From NCBI RefSeq assembly GCF_918814755.1, contig NZ_CAKKNT010000003.1, positions 1-64,000 of the forward strand: DNA of 64,000 nucleotides. Reading direction: 5' to 3'. Numbering within the stretch: the first letter of the stretch is position 1; each line of letters begins with the position of its first letter. The notes under the pieces are model-generated. The model saw nothing but the letters and a program-made list of their open reading frames with translations. It had not been told where the DNA came from and ran no database searches. This document shows, piece by piece, positions 1 to 8,276 of the stretch. A program made the position numbers and the translations under genes. The DNA is from Periweissella ghanensis. GTDB taxonomy: Bacteria > Bacillota > Bacilli > Lactobacillales > Lactobacillaceae.

Positions 1-19
1 TTCGCTATGAATTACAAAA

Positions 20-52
20 AAGCGACCAGCTCGAATTTCGAGCTAGTCGCTT
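20..52 (-). terminator. Rho-independent terminator
   Basis: Near-perfect inverted repeat (AAGCGAC.AGCTCGA against TCGAGCT.GTCGCTT) that runs into a T-run when read on the minus strand. It is the second terminator-like hairpin downstream of the usp gene; nothing coding is visible between the two. Confidence 0.75.
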
Positions 53-112
53 AACCGAATAAACGGATTTATTCAATTTTTAGGTCCATCAGTACCATTT
101 GACTTAGAACCT

Positions 113-147
113 AAAAAAGACCAGGAAGTTAGCCTCCTGGTCTTTTT
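113..147 (-). terminator. Terminator of the mntH-usp operon
   Basis: Inverted repeat AAAAAGACCAGGA / TCCTGGTCTTTTT just after the usp stop codon. T-runs on both sides would let it work in both directions. Confidence 0.85.
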
Positions 148-169
148 ACAGCTCTATTCTATTCTATTC

Positions 170-619
170 TTACCGCACAACCATAACGGTTACCGGTGCG
201 TACTTGGCAATATAAGCCGCTTGGCTCCCCCAATATTTACCAAGGCCAGTTTTAGTTGCTGAACCGACAACAACGATATCTGGTTGTACATCAGGAATAA
301 CGTCTTTGACAATCGTTTCCCCAGGTTCACCTTCAGCTAAGACGACATGAACTTCCTTGACACCGGCATCAAGGGCTTGTTGTTTATAGTCTTCTAAGCG
401 CCGTTCAATTGCTAGGCGCCGTTTAGCTAATTCATCTTTGTCTAATGCTTGGAAAACGTTAAGTTCATCGGTTTCAAACACGGTGACAATGTGTAATAGC
501 GCATCATCTTCCAAAGCATGACTAACTGCTGCTAAAAATGCATACTGGGCATCAGCTGAATCATCGACCCCAACTAAAATATTTTTGTGTTTTGGTAATG
601 CAAAATGTTCATCACTCAT
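170..619 (-). CDS. Universal stress protein, UspA family
   Basis: A single UspA domain of 149 residues, the usual length for a one-domain family member. The N-terminal strand ILVGVDDSADAQYAF carries the nucleotide-binding Asp. The C-terminal part VVGSATKTGLGKYWGSQAAY follows the G(S)...GL...GS phosphate-binding pattern of ATP-binding UspA proteins, so nucleotide binding is likely. It starts 12 bases after mntH and must share its transcript. Such proteins are cytoplasmic and associated with stress survival; the exact role here is unknown. Coupling to a manganese transporter fits oxidative or acid stress, but that is inference from context. Confidence 0.9.
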   Translation of the reverse strand: MSDEHFALPKHKNILVGVDDSADAQYAFLAAVSHALEDDALLHIVTVFETDELNVFQALDKDELAKRRLAIERRLEDYKQQALDAGVKEVHVVLAEGEPGETIVKDVIPDVQPDIVVVGSATKTGLGKYWGSQAAYIAKYAPVTVMVVR

Positions 620-631
620 TATTAACTCCCC

Positions 632-1996
632 CTATAGTGCGTGAATAAATTGTTGAACGATACTTACAACTAATTGGAAATTTAAAATGGTCAACCCAAT
701 GGCTGAAATCCATGCCAATATGGAAATCCACAACGGATTAACATATTGACCCATGACTTTCTTTGAGCCGGTAAACCAGATTAATGGAATCATTGTAAAT
801 GGTAAGGCAATTGATAAGAAGACTTGTGAGTACACAAGCAAATTATCAAGCGCCCCTTCTGTACCACCCCACACAACAGCCGCAATGACCACCGGAATAA
901 CCGCAATTAAACGGGTAATTAACCGGCGGGCCCACATTGGGATTTTTAAGTGAATAAAACCTTCCATAACGATTTGCCCAGTTAAGGTTCCCGTAATGGT
1001 CGCATTTTGTCCGGATGCTAATAAAGCAACCGCGAACAAGGTTGATAAAATTGGTGAGGCGATTCCTTTAGCAATCTCGTTATTACTTAGTGCATGGTAC
1101 AAATCCCCAAACGCTTGCAATTGATCACCGTGGCCGTAGAATAAGGCTGCTCCTAAAATTAATAACAACGCATTAACAATCGTTGCCCCAATTAATTGGA
1201 TGTTTGAATCCCATGTACTAAAACGTACAGCAGCTTGGACTTCGGCTGGATCATCATGATTAACTGCCCGCGTTTGAGCAATTGAAGAGTGTAAATACAA
1301 GTTGTGCGGCATCACTGTGGCACCAATAATCCCTAAGGCCAATAATAATTGATCGTGGTGGAAAATTTGTGCTTGCGGGACAAGTCCGCCAGCAATTCCT
1401 GCAATACTTGGTTTTGAAAGTGCGACTAAGTAAATAAAGATGACAAATATCGTTGCTATTAATGTTACAACAATTGCTTCAATTTTGCGGAAACCGAGCT
1501 TGGTAAGCAGTAATAATAAAAAGACATCAAGAACCGTCAGCATAACCCCGCTAACTAAAGGAATATTGAATAATAGATTTAATGCAATTGCTCCCCCAAT
1601 AACTTCAGCAATATCGGTTGCCATGATCGCTAACTCCGTCATAATCCAGAGCATAAAGCCAACTGATTTATTCGTGTGTTTACGCATCGCTTGTGCCAAG
1701 TCCATTTGGGTAACAATCCCTAACTTAGCGGCCATGTATTGCATAATCATGGCGATAATTCCTGAAATTACGACAACTGATAATAATAGATACCGATACT
1801 GAGCGCCTCCAACAATTGAGGTAATCCAGTTACCAGGATCCATGTATCCGACCGCCACTAAGGCCCCCGGACCACTAAAAGCAAATAATGTGCGCCAAAA
1901 GCCGGCGTTTTTGGGCACTGCAACCGTGCTATTTACTTCTTCCAGGCTGGCGCTACCAGCGGTTGAAGCAAACGCTAAATGAGTATCTTGTGTCAT
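632..1996 (-). CDS. mntH: Nramp-family divalent metal (Mn2+) transporter
   Basis: A proton-coupled Mn2+/divalent metal importer of the inner membrane, 454 residues with about 11 hydrophobic segments. The Nramp metal-site motifs are present: MDPGNW in the first helix and MPHNLYLHS in the sixth. An in-frame start lies 15 bases upstream (position 2011), but the ATG at 1996 is preferred because AAGGAGG sits five bases upstream of it. The gene is followed at 12 bases by a universal stress protein gene and preceded by a consensus promoter and a structured leader of about 150 bases. Lactic acid bacteria commonly rely on Mn2+ for oxidative stress defence. Metal preference is inferred from the family. 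Confidence 0.94.
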   Translation of the reverse strand: MTQDTHLAFASTAGSASLEEVNSTVAVPKNAGFWRTLFAFSGPGALVAVGYMDPGNWITSIVGGAQYRYLLLSVVVISGIIAMIMQYMAAKLGIVTQMDLAQAMRKHTNKSVGFMLWIMTELAIMATDIAEVIGGAIALNLLFNIPLVSGVMLTVLDVFLLLLLTKLGFRKIEAIVVTLIATIFVIFIYLVALSKPSIAGIAGGLVPQAQIFHHDQLLLALGIIGATVMPHNLYLHSSIAQTRAVNHDDPAEVQAAVRFSTWDSNIQLIGATIVNALLLILGAALFYGHGDQLQAFGDLYHALSNNEIAKGIASPILSTLFAVALLASGQNATITGTLTGQIVMEGFIHLKIPMWARRLITRLIAVIPVVIAAVVWGGTEGALDNLLVYSQVFLSIALPFTMIPLIWFTGSKKVMGQYVNPLWISILAWISAIGLTILNFQLVVSIVQQFIHAL

Positions 1997-2017
1997 GAAC
2001 TCCTCCTTCATGTGACA

Positions 2018-2164
2018 GGAGATTCCTAGTACGTGTCGACCAAAGCTCGTCGCCTTGCAATCTAATGCGTTTCGTGAACATTCGTTGCATAACCAAACCT
2101 ACTCTGAGTTCGACAAACTAAGATCTCCTTCAGGGTTTTATTTGCGCTAAGTCAATCACTTAGC
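2018..2164 (-). ncRNA. Structured leader RNA of mntH-usp, 6S-like or Lacto-usp-like candidate
   Basis: Read on the minus strand, the leader begins with a perfect 7-bp hairpin (GCTAAGT / ACTTAGC) and then folds into a long interrupted rod. Pairs in order: GGAGAT (2123-2128) with ATCTCC (2018-2023), TTAGT with ACTAG, TGTCGA (2110-2115) with TCGACA (2034-2039), then a large internal bubble, then TGCAA (2085-2089) with TTGCA (2056-2060) and AATG with CATT. A rod with a central bubble is the shape of 6S RNA. The Lacto-usp RNA motif of lactic acid bacteria, proposed to be 6S RNA, lies upstream of operons containing a usp gene, as here. A metal-responsive leader is the alternative. Confidence 0.5.
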
Positions 2165-2170
2165 AGCCTA

Positions 2171-2200
2171 ATTATAACCACGTAGATTGTAAAATGTCAA
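2171..2200 (-). promoter_or_regulatory. Promoter of the leader RNA and mntH-usp
   Basis: Full-consensus vegetative promoter on the minus strand: -35 TTGACA (2195-2200), 18-base spacer, -10 TATAAT (2171-2176). Transcription should start near 2164, giving a leader of about 165 bases before the mntH ATG. Confidence 0.85.
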
Positions 2201-2405
2201 GTTTTTTATTATTATTAAAATTGATATAAATGCCCTTTCATTTGCATATGTGTTGTGATTTTATTATTCGCTGTTAAATAAATTTTTCCATAATGCAAAA
2301 ACTATTTGTAATCTTACATAACCCTTAATATACTTAATGCAAGTTTTAGAATATTCAAAGTTGTGGTTTTATGTTATTGTCAGTGATAATTTAGGAGCAA
2401 ATGCT

Positions 2406-3257
2406 ATGAACATTTTTTTAAGTTTCCCTTCCCCGAATATCCACTTATTGATTCGCTTAGGAATGATGAAATATCAACATGTCATGTCTGATTTTACGGG
2501 CCTATCAACGACTACCTTATTAATTGCACCTTCCCACCTTGGCGCTGAATATGCCTTTATCATTGATCAACGTTATCCAACGCCATGTCATATTAAAACT
2601 AATGTTGCCCAATTATTGGGCCGACATGAATATCACAATTTTGCACAGTTAAATCAATATTTGTTAAAAGAAAGTAACTGGGCTTATCAAAGTGCGCGCC
2701 TTGCGTTTGCCACTCCAAGTGTGATGTTAATCCCGCTTACCGCTAGTGGTGGCAGTAGTCCCGCAATTTGGATTAGTCCCTTATTGATTGAGCAAATCAG
2801 TGAAGCTACTACGGAAACGACGCTACAGATTGTAATTTTATTAACCAACTATGGCTTTAGTGGTCAAATCAAAATTAGTACCGCCTATCCCTTAACTTGC
2901 CAAATGATTAGTGAAGCAGTTATTTTACATGAATATTGGATTAATACGTTTATTGCGCAATTACCCGTGGCCAGCCACCATATTCAAACGCAAGTTAATC
3001 CATTTAAACAACTATCCCCTCGGCTTAAACACCAATTAATGCCCTTTCGACAATCGTTTTATCAAGTGGCTCATGCTGATTTTACTAGATTGCAGGCAGT
3101 CCGAGCCGATGCGCTATTAACGACGTATCGTGATTCAATTTTAAACGAAGCCGAAAATGGCTACATAAATGATGGGCTTAAACATCAAATGCATAACATC
3201 ATCAAAAAAGTTAACCGAAATCAATGTCGGCAACGTTGGAAAATCACTGACAACTAA
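2406..3257 (+). CDS. Hypothetical protein, 283 residues
   Basis: Not recognised. The reading frame extends upstream to 2337, but the ATG at 2406 is preferred because TTAGGAGC lies eight bases before it. The protein is soluble-looking, with no signal peptide or membrane segment, mixed alpha/beta in composition, and has a basic C-terminus (HNIIKKVNRNQCRQRWKITDN region). It precedes the alpha-glucosidase gene on the same strand by about 110 bases and could share a transcript with it. No function is proposed. Confidence 0.7.
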   Translation: MNIFLSFPSPNIHLLIRLGMMKYQHVMSDFTGLSTTTLLIAPSHLGAEYAFIIDQRYPTPCHIKTNVAQLLGRHEYHNFAQLNQYLLKESNWAYQSARLAFATPSVMLIPLTASGGSSPAIWISPLLIEQISEATTETTLQIVILLTNYGFSGQIKISTAYPLTCQMISEAVILHEYWINTFIAQLPVASHHIQTQVNPFKQLSPRLKHQLMPFRQSFYQVAHADFTRLQAVRADALLTTYRDSILNEAENGYINDGLKHQMHNIIKKVNRNQCRQRWKITDN

Positions 3258-3364
3258 TGTCATCGACACGTAATTTGACACCTTTTTTGCAATCGCTTAC
3301 AATGATGCCAAACCAACAGATTAATCATATTAATAAGCAACTAATAATTAAGGAGCATTTTTAT

Positions 3365-5061
3365 ATGAAAGCAAATATTAAATGGTGGCAAAAGGCCGTT
3401 GTATATCAAATCTATCCGCGTTCATTTCAAGACTCTAATGGGGATGGGATTGGCGATTTAGCAGGTATTAAGCAACACTTAGATTACTTACAGGAACTAG
3501 GCATTGATGTGATTTGGCTTAATCCCATTTATGCTTCACCTAATATTGATAACGGCTACGATATTGCGGATTACTTAGCTATCAATCCGGAATTTGGCGA
3601 TATGGCGCTTTTTGAAAGCTTGTTGACGGAAGCGCATGATCGGGGCATTAAAATTGTCATGGATTTAGTCGTTAATCACTCATCAGATCAGCATGCGTGG
3701 TTTGTTGAAAGCCGAACTAATACAACTAATCCCAAGCGTGATTACTACATTTGGCGTGACCCTGTCGATGGTCATGCACCAAATAACTGGGGCTCATTTT
3801 TCTCTGGGCCGGCATGGACATTTGACGAAACGACTGGTCAATATTACCTACACTTATTTGTACCAGGGCAGCCAGATTTGAATTGGCAAAATCCCGATGT
3901 ACGCAATGCCGTCTATACGATGATGAATTGGTGGGTTGATAAGGGAATTGATGGTTTTCGAATGGATGTAATTTCATTAATTTCTAAACCAGCCGGCCTC
4001 CCCGATGGCCCTGTCCCAAGCGGTGGCACATACGGCGATGCCAATCAAGCGGTTGCTAATGGGCCACATGTGCATCAATATTTACAAGAAATGCGGGCCC
4101 GGGTGCTTAATAATGCCGACTTAATGACCGTTGGCGAAACGGCTGGCGTGGATATTGCCAATGCTAAAAAGTATGCGGCCAATGATGAATCGGAATTGAA
4201 TATGATTTTTCAATTTGAGCATATGGCCCTAGATGATAACCCCAACCCAGCTCTAGGCAAATGGAATGACCAAAAAGTTGATTTGGTGAAGTTAAAAGCC
4301 AATTTATCAAAATGGCAAACGCAGCTCGCGGGTCACGCATGGAACTCCTTGTATTGGAATAATCATGACCAACCTCGGGCAGTTAGTCGGTACGGGACGA
4401 TACCGATGAATACCGTGTCGTGTCCGCTAAAATGTTGGCCACGTTATTACATGGCATGCAAGGTACGCCGTATATTTATCAAGGTGAAGAAATCGGTATG
4501 ACCAATGCTTATAATCTTGACCGGGCCGATTTTAATGATATCGAAATTAAAAATGCCTACCAATACTTGGTTGAAACCGATCACTTAGTAGACGCCCCAA
4601 CTTTTTTGAAATATGTTCATGCCAAAGGCCGCGATAACGCCCGCACCCCTATGCAATGGAATGCCAATGATCAAGCAGGCTTTACAACTGGTACACCATG
4701 GTTAAAGGTTAACGATAATTATCCCAATATTAATGTCGCAGCTGCACTGGCTGATCCAGATTCAATTTTTTATCACTACCAAAAACTAATTGAATTACGC
4801 CATACCCTACCGATTATCACAACTGGTGAATATTTCTTGCTCGATCCCGATGATGCGCAAGTCTATGCTTACAAACGGCTTGGGGCGACTGAAGAATTAC
4901 TGGTGGTCTGTAATTTTACGGATGCAGGTCAGATTCGGTTGTACCCAATGCCCGAGGAAGCCGAGTTATTAATTAGTAACTATTTGGATGACCAATATGA
5001 ATTATTACGTCCATTTGAAGCAAAAATCTATCGGTATGCAACACCTAAAATTAACCCATAA
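3365..5061 (+). pseudogene. Oligo-1,6-glucosidase (GH13), frameshifted
   Basis: Cytoplasmic GH13 alpha-glucosidase, about 565 residues if intact. Start ATG 3365 follows AAGGAG. Conserved regions are present: DLVVNH, QPDLN, GFRMDVIS (nucleophile Asp), GETAG (acid/base Glu) and NHDQPR. QPDLN and Val directly after the nucleophile are markers of alpha-1,6 specificity in this family. The frame breaks near 4394-4396 (TAC GGG ACG, expected TAC GGN GAC): one base is missing and the first frame runs to a stop at 4501. The C-terminal part, including QGEEIGMTN and the C-terminal beta domain, continues in the other frame to 5061. As written the protein is truncated; a sequencing error is possible because both halves are otherwise well preserved. 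Confidence 0.85.
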
Positions 5062-5062
5062 T

Positions 5063-5093
5063 AAAAGACCGTGAGCCTGACTCACGGTCTTTT
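5063..5093. terminator. Bidirectional terminator
   Basis: Inverted repeat AAAAGACCGTGAG / CTCACGGTCTTTT between the convergent alpha-glucosidase and DUF218 genes, with A- and T-runs on both sides. Confidence 0.85.
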
Positions 5094-5094
5094 A

Positions 5095-6156
5095 TTATCG
5101 ATATCCAATGCTAGTTGCCCATAGTGCTGCCCCAACAATGGCGATGAGATGCACATATTTATAGCGGGCTAAAATTGCTAAGTATTCCCGAATTAACGCA
5201 TCAAACCAAAAATGCCGCCGTGTTTTGGCCCCAATACCATTAATCAAGAGGCCATTATCAAGAGCATGCACACTGGCACGAAAGACGTGATACCCGCTAG
5301 TTACAAAAATCCCGCGATTTAGGGCGATACCTTTTGTGACTAATAGCTGTTTAGCAAAAGCCATATTTTCAAAAGTATTTCGGGAGGTAGTTTCTGTTAA
5401 CAGATACGCTGGCGGAAAACCTTGTTGCAGTGCATAATTTGCCATGGCAACCGCCTCAGGTAATTCTTCATCATTACCCTGTCCACCGGCCATCATAACT
5501 AATGGGTATTTACCAGTCAATTGATATTGACGGTGAGCAAATGCTAAGCCCTTTTGAACGCGATGGGCTAGAATGGGTGAAACAATTTTGCCGTTCGTTA
5601 AGCCGGCCCCTAAAATCAAGACATATTCTTTGTCATACCGCGGCTGAACCAAGTAATAGGTCAAAATGGCAAACAGTAACAGTGTAAGCCAAATGATGAC
5701 ATACCCGCCGATTATTTTTTCAAAAGCAAGGAGCACCTGATCCAATTTTGGGGGCAACCAGGCTTTACTAATCGTGATTAGCAATGGCGCAAGCCCCACA
5801 ACAATTCCTAAGCTTAATAATAAGTTATGTTGCAACGTCCGTGCTGATTGATACCACAAGCCCACCGCCTGGAATATTAGTAACAGTAATAAACCAAGCT
5901 CACAAAGCCCACCCACTACTAGCAGACTAATACCGAGCCATTTACTTAGGCTAATTAGTAGCGCTAAATGTAAGCTTAACGCGGTATCAATAATACTTAG
6001 CGCAAAACTCGCGATTCCCAAAGCCACAATTAGGCTACTAAACAATGACATGGGCCGATATTTAAACCACCAATATAGGCCCATCCCAATGCTAACTGTT
6101 ACTAACCACACACCACCGAGCGAATATAGTATGCCAGTATTTTGACTTCCAAACAC
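5095..6156 (-). CDS. DUF218 (YdcF/SanA-like) membrane protein, copy 1
   Basis: 353 residues: about six hydrophobic segments in the N-terminal half, then a C-terminal DUF218 domain with the family signatures ILGAGL, AGGQGNDE and the TETTSRNTFEN block. DUF218 proteins are linked to cell-envelope functions, but the reaction is not established. The frame is open up to a TTG at 6186, but GTG at 6156 is preferred because GAGGAAG lies five bases upstream. The next gene (6251-7339) encodes a clear paralogue in the same orientation, so this is a tandem duplication. Positions 6157-6250 between them contain no obvious terminator. Confidence 0.85.
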   Translation of the reverse strand: MFGSQNTGILYSLGGVWLVTVSIGMGLYWWFKYRPMSLFSSLIVALGIASFALSIIDTALSLHLALLISLSKWLGISLLVVGGLCELGLLLLLIFQAVGLWYQSARTLQHNLLLSLGIVVGLAPLLITISKAWLPPKLDQVLLAFEKIIGGYVIIWLTLLLFAILTYYLVQPRYDKEYVLILGAGLTNGKIVSPILAHRVQKGLAFAHRQYQLTGKYPLVMMAGGQGNDEELPEAVAMANYALQQGFPPAYLLTETTSRNTFENMAFAKQLLVTKGIALNRGIFVTSGYHVFRASVHALDNGLLINGIGAKTRRHFWFDALIREYLAILARYKYVHLIAIVGAALWATSIGYR

Positions 6157-6250
6157 AATAACTTCCTCTAATCGTTTTACTATCAATAATCATAACATTG
6201 TCGCGCAAAACTTGCATATTGTTATTGGAATTTGCAAAAAATGTAAGTAC

Positions 6251-7339
6251 TTAACGATAATTGTTCAACCACGGTATCAAGGTTACATCCACTAAAGCGA
6301 AGGTAATAATAAGCCCTAACACAATTAGATGGACCTTTTTGTGGCGGGCTAAAATGGCGACAAACTCACGAATCAAGGCATTAAATAAAAAGTATAAGCG
6401 GGTTTTTGCTCCAATCCCATTAATCCGTAAGCCATTATCGAAGGCAAAAATCCCGGCACGGAAAACATGGTAATCACTAGTTACAAATAGGCCCTTCGTA
6501 ATATCAAAACCGTGAGCAAGAATTTTTTCTTTTGAAAACTGCATATTTTCAGTGGTCGTCTTTGACTGATCCTCAACAATGATTTGTGTTTCAGGAAAAC
6601 CGACAGATCGGGCATAGTTGGCCATCGCAACCCCTTCCGGAATCGTTTCATCCCCACCTTGACCACCTGACATAATTACATATGGGTACATCCCGGTTTT
6701 AGCATATTGATGGTTGGCAAAATCCAAGCCCCGTTGGACGCGTCTTTTAAGTAGTGGTGAGATTTGATCACCATTCAATAGCCCGGCCCCGAGGACAATT
6801 AAATATGCTTTATCGTGTTTAGGCCGAATAAACCGATAGATAAAAAATGATAAGCCATAGCATACTAACCATGCCATTAAATAAAAGAAAATCATGCCTT
6901 CAATGTCAATTAAGAACCGATATAATAAATGTGGTAAAGTATTGCGGAGTAAATTTAACACCAGTGGTGAAACTAAAACATAAACTCCTAATAGTAAGGT
7001 TAAGGAATTAGCAAGCGAATGCTGTTCTCGTCGCCACACAACCGCTGCATTCCATAATAATAAAATCCCGATAAAGTAGCTTAAAATGGCAATAATTATC
7101 GCAATCCCAATTAAAACTGCAAAAATAATTCCTAATAATACCAACCAGTTAAGATAGCCAGTTGTTAAAATAATTGCCCCTAAAATACTACCAACAGTTG
7201 CAATTAGTAACACCCCATTAAAAAGTGAAATTGGTCTTCTTTTAAAGAATAAAATTAAAGCAATCATAAAAATACATGCAACTACCCAACTAAGTATGAC
7301 GACGGATATTGCTATATTTTGACTAGATATGTTCATCAT
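6251..7339 (-). CDS. DUF218 (YdcF/SanA-like) membrane protein, copy 2
   Basis: 362 residues with the same architecture as the neighbouring copy: multiple N-terminal membrane segments and a C-terminal DUF218 domain with VLGAGLLNGD, SGGQGGDE and EDQSKTTTENM. The two copies align through most of the domain, for example FVTSDYHVFRA here against FVTSGYHVFRA in copy 1. AGGGAGA lies directly before the ATG ATG start. It is upstream of copy 1 and probably co-transcribed. A role in envelope or exopolysaccharide metabolism is only a family-based guess. Confidence 0.85.
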   Translation of the reverse strand: MMNISSQNIAISVVILSWVVACIFMIALILFFKRRPISLFNGVLLIATVGSILGAIILTTGYLNWLVLLGIIFAVLIGIAIIIAILSYFIGILLLWNAAVVWRREQHSLANSLTLLLGVYVLVSPLVLNLLRNTLPHLLYRFLIDIEGMIFFYLMAWLVCYGLSFFIYRFIRPKHDKAYLIVLGAGLLNGDQISPLLKRRVQRGLDFANHQYAKTGMYPYVIMSGGQGGDETIPEGVAMANYARSVGFPETQIIVEDQSKTTTENMQFSKEKILAHGFDITKGLFVTSDYHVFRAGIFAFDNGLRINGIGAKTRLYFLFNALIREFVAILARHKKVHLIVLGLIITFALVDVTLIPWLNNYR

Positions 7340-7425
7340 AATCTCCCTTTTTTCTAATTAATACACTTACCATTAATAATAGCATTATTAACTATCAATT
7401 TCGCTGATTCGGGGTCATTATATGC

Positions 7426-7468
7426 AAAAGACGCCGCGGTCATTAAATTTCACTGACGCGACGTCTTT
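7426..7468 (-). terminator. Terminator
   Basis: Imperfect hairpin AAAGACG.CGCGG.. / ..CGCG.CGTCTTT between the gene at 7603 and the DUF218 pair. Confidence 0.65.
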
Positions 7469-7482
7469 AATCGACTTATTAT

Positions 7483-7593
7483 TCAGTTCAAAGTACCAAC
7501 ATATTTTCTCGGGATACTTAAGCTTACATCACCAGCATCCGTACTGGCGTGGACACCAGATATTGTGGGAGGCCGCATTTCCTGACTAGACAT
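7483..7593 (-). other. Possible 36-codon small ORF or former C-terminal extension
   Basis: An ATG-started frame of 36 codons begins 9 bases after the TAA of the 7603 gene and is in the same frame as that gene. It ends just before the terminator hairpin. No convincing ribosome binding site precedes it. It may be the remains of a longer C-terminus cut off by the TAA, or a real small gene; the evidence is weak. Confidence 0.25.
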
Positions 7594-7602
7594 AGTTAGC
7601 CA

Positions 7603-8145
7603 TTATTTGGTACTTGAACTGTCACTCGCAGTCTGTTGCTCGGCGATGTCATCTTCAACGAGTACTTTATCCGTAAACCCTTTGAGTTGCTTGTTAGAAA
7701 AATTGGTATTCAAGTAGTTGATGATGGTCGGCATTTTGACGGTGGCAACTTCTTCACCAGTAGCTGTATAGTATTTCGCGGTGGTTTGGTTATCACCGGC
7801 AACGGCAAAGTATGGTTGGCCATGTTTACCCGTGGCTAAATGATATAGCGTCAACTCATCACTGGGTTGGCTTTTAACAAATTTAACGCCATGTTCAAAC
7901 GACAGTGGCTTGAAATCAGCACTATTAACCCGATGAATGCCATACGATAATAAAGCCATTGCCATAAGTTGATCATCATGTTGAAGCTTTGCGTGCGTCA
8001 ATGTCCCCTTTTGAATATCAATACTAGGCTTGTTGGGTGCGGTAACGTTTTCCTTTAAGTACCCTTCACCTAGGATAACGCCCCCAACCGCTAATATTAA
8101 CACGGCTAAGCTTCCTAGAATTAAATGATGTTTACGTGTTTTCAT
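7603..8145 (-). CDS. Hypothetical membrane-anchored extracellular protein
   Basis: 180 residues starting at ATG 8145, preceded by a GGGGGG ribosome binding site. One N-terminal hydrophobic segment (LILGSLAVLILAVGGVIL) follows a basic head and no lipobox is seen, so it is a signal anchor or signal peptide with the rest outside the cell. The C-terminus is Ser/Thr-rich (TASDSSSTK). No family recognised. Monocistronic-looking, between two terminators. Confidence 0.75.
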   Translation of the reverse strand: MKTRKHHLILGSLAVLILAVGGVILGEGYLKENVTAPNKPSIDIQKGTLTHAKLQHDDQLMAMALLSYGIHRVNSADFKPLSFEHGVKFVKSQPSDELTLYHLATGKHGQPYFAVAGDNQTTAKYYTATGEEVATVKMPTIINYLNTNFSNKQLKGFTDKVLVEDDIAEQQTASDSSSTK

Positions 8146-8229
8146 CTGCAAATCCCCCCTGATTTATGAAATATCACCAATAATAGGTTACTATGCGCTA
8201 AGTCAAAAAACAAAAGATGTGCTTAAACC

Positions 8230-8265
8230 AAAAATCTCGTAGCACTATATGCTACGAGATTTTTA
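8230..8265 (-). terminator. Terminator of murA
   Basis: Perfect inverted repeat AAAATCTCGTAGCA / TGCTACGAGATTTT directly downstream of the murA stop codon. Confidence 0.85.
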
Positions 8266-8276
8266 GGTGCGTTAAA

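Noticed and set aside
2018..2164. Manganese (yybP-ykoY) riboswitch upstream of mntH
   Set aside because: The conserved GGGGAGUAG-type start and the CAUACU-type loop of that class are not seen; the long rod shape fits a 6S-like RNA better.
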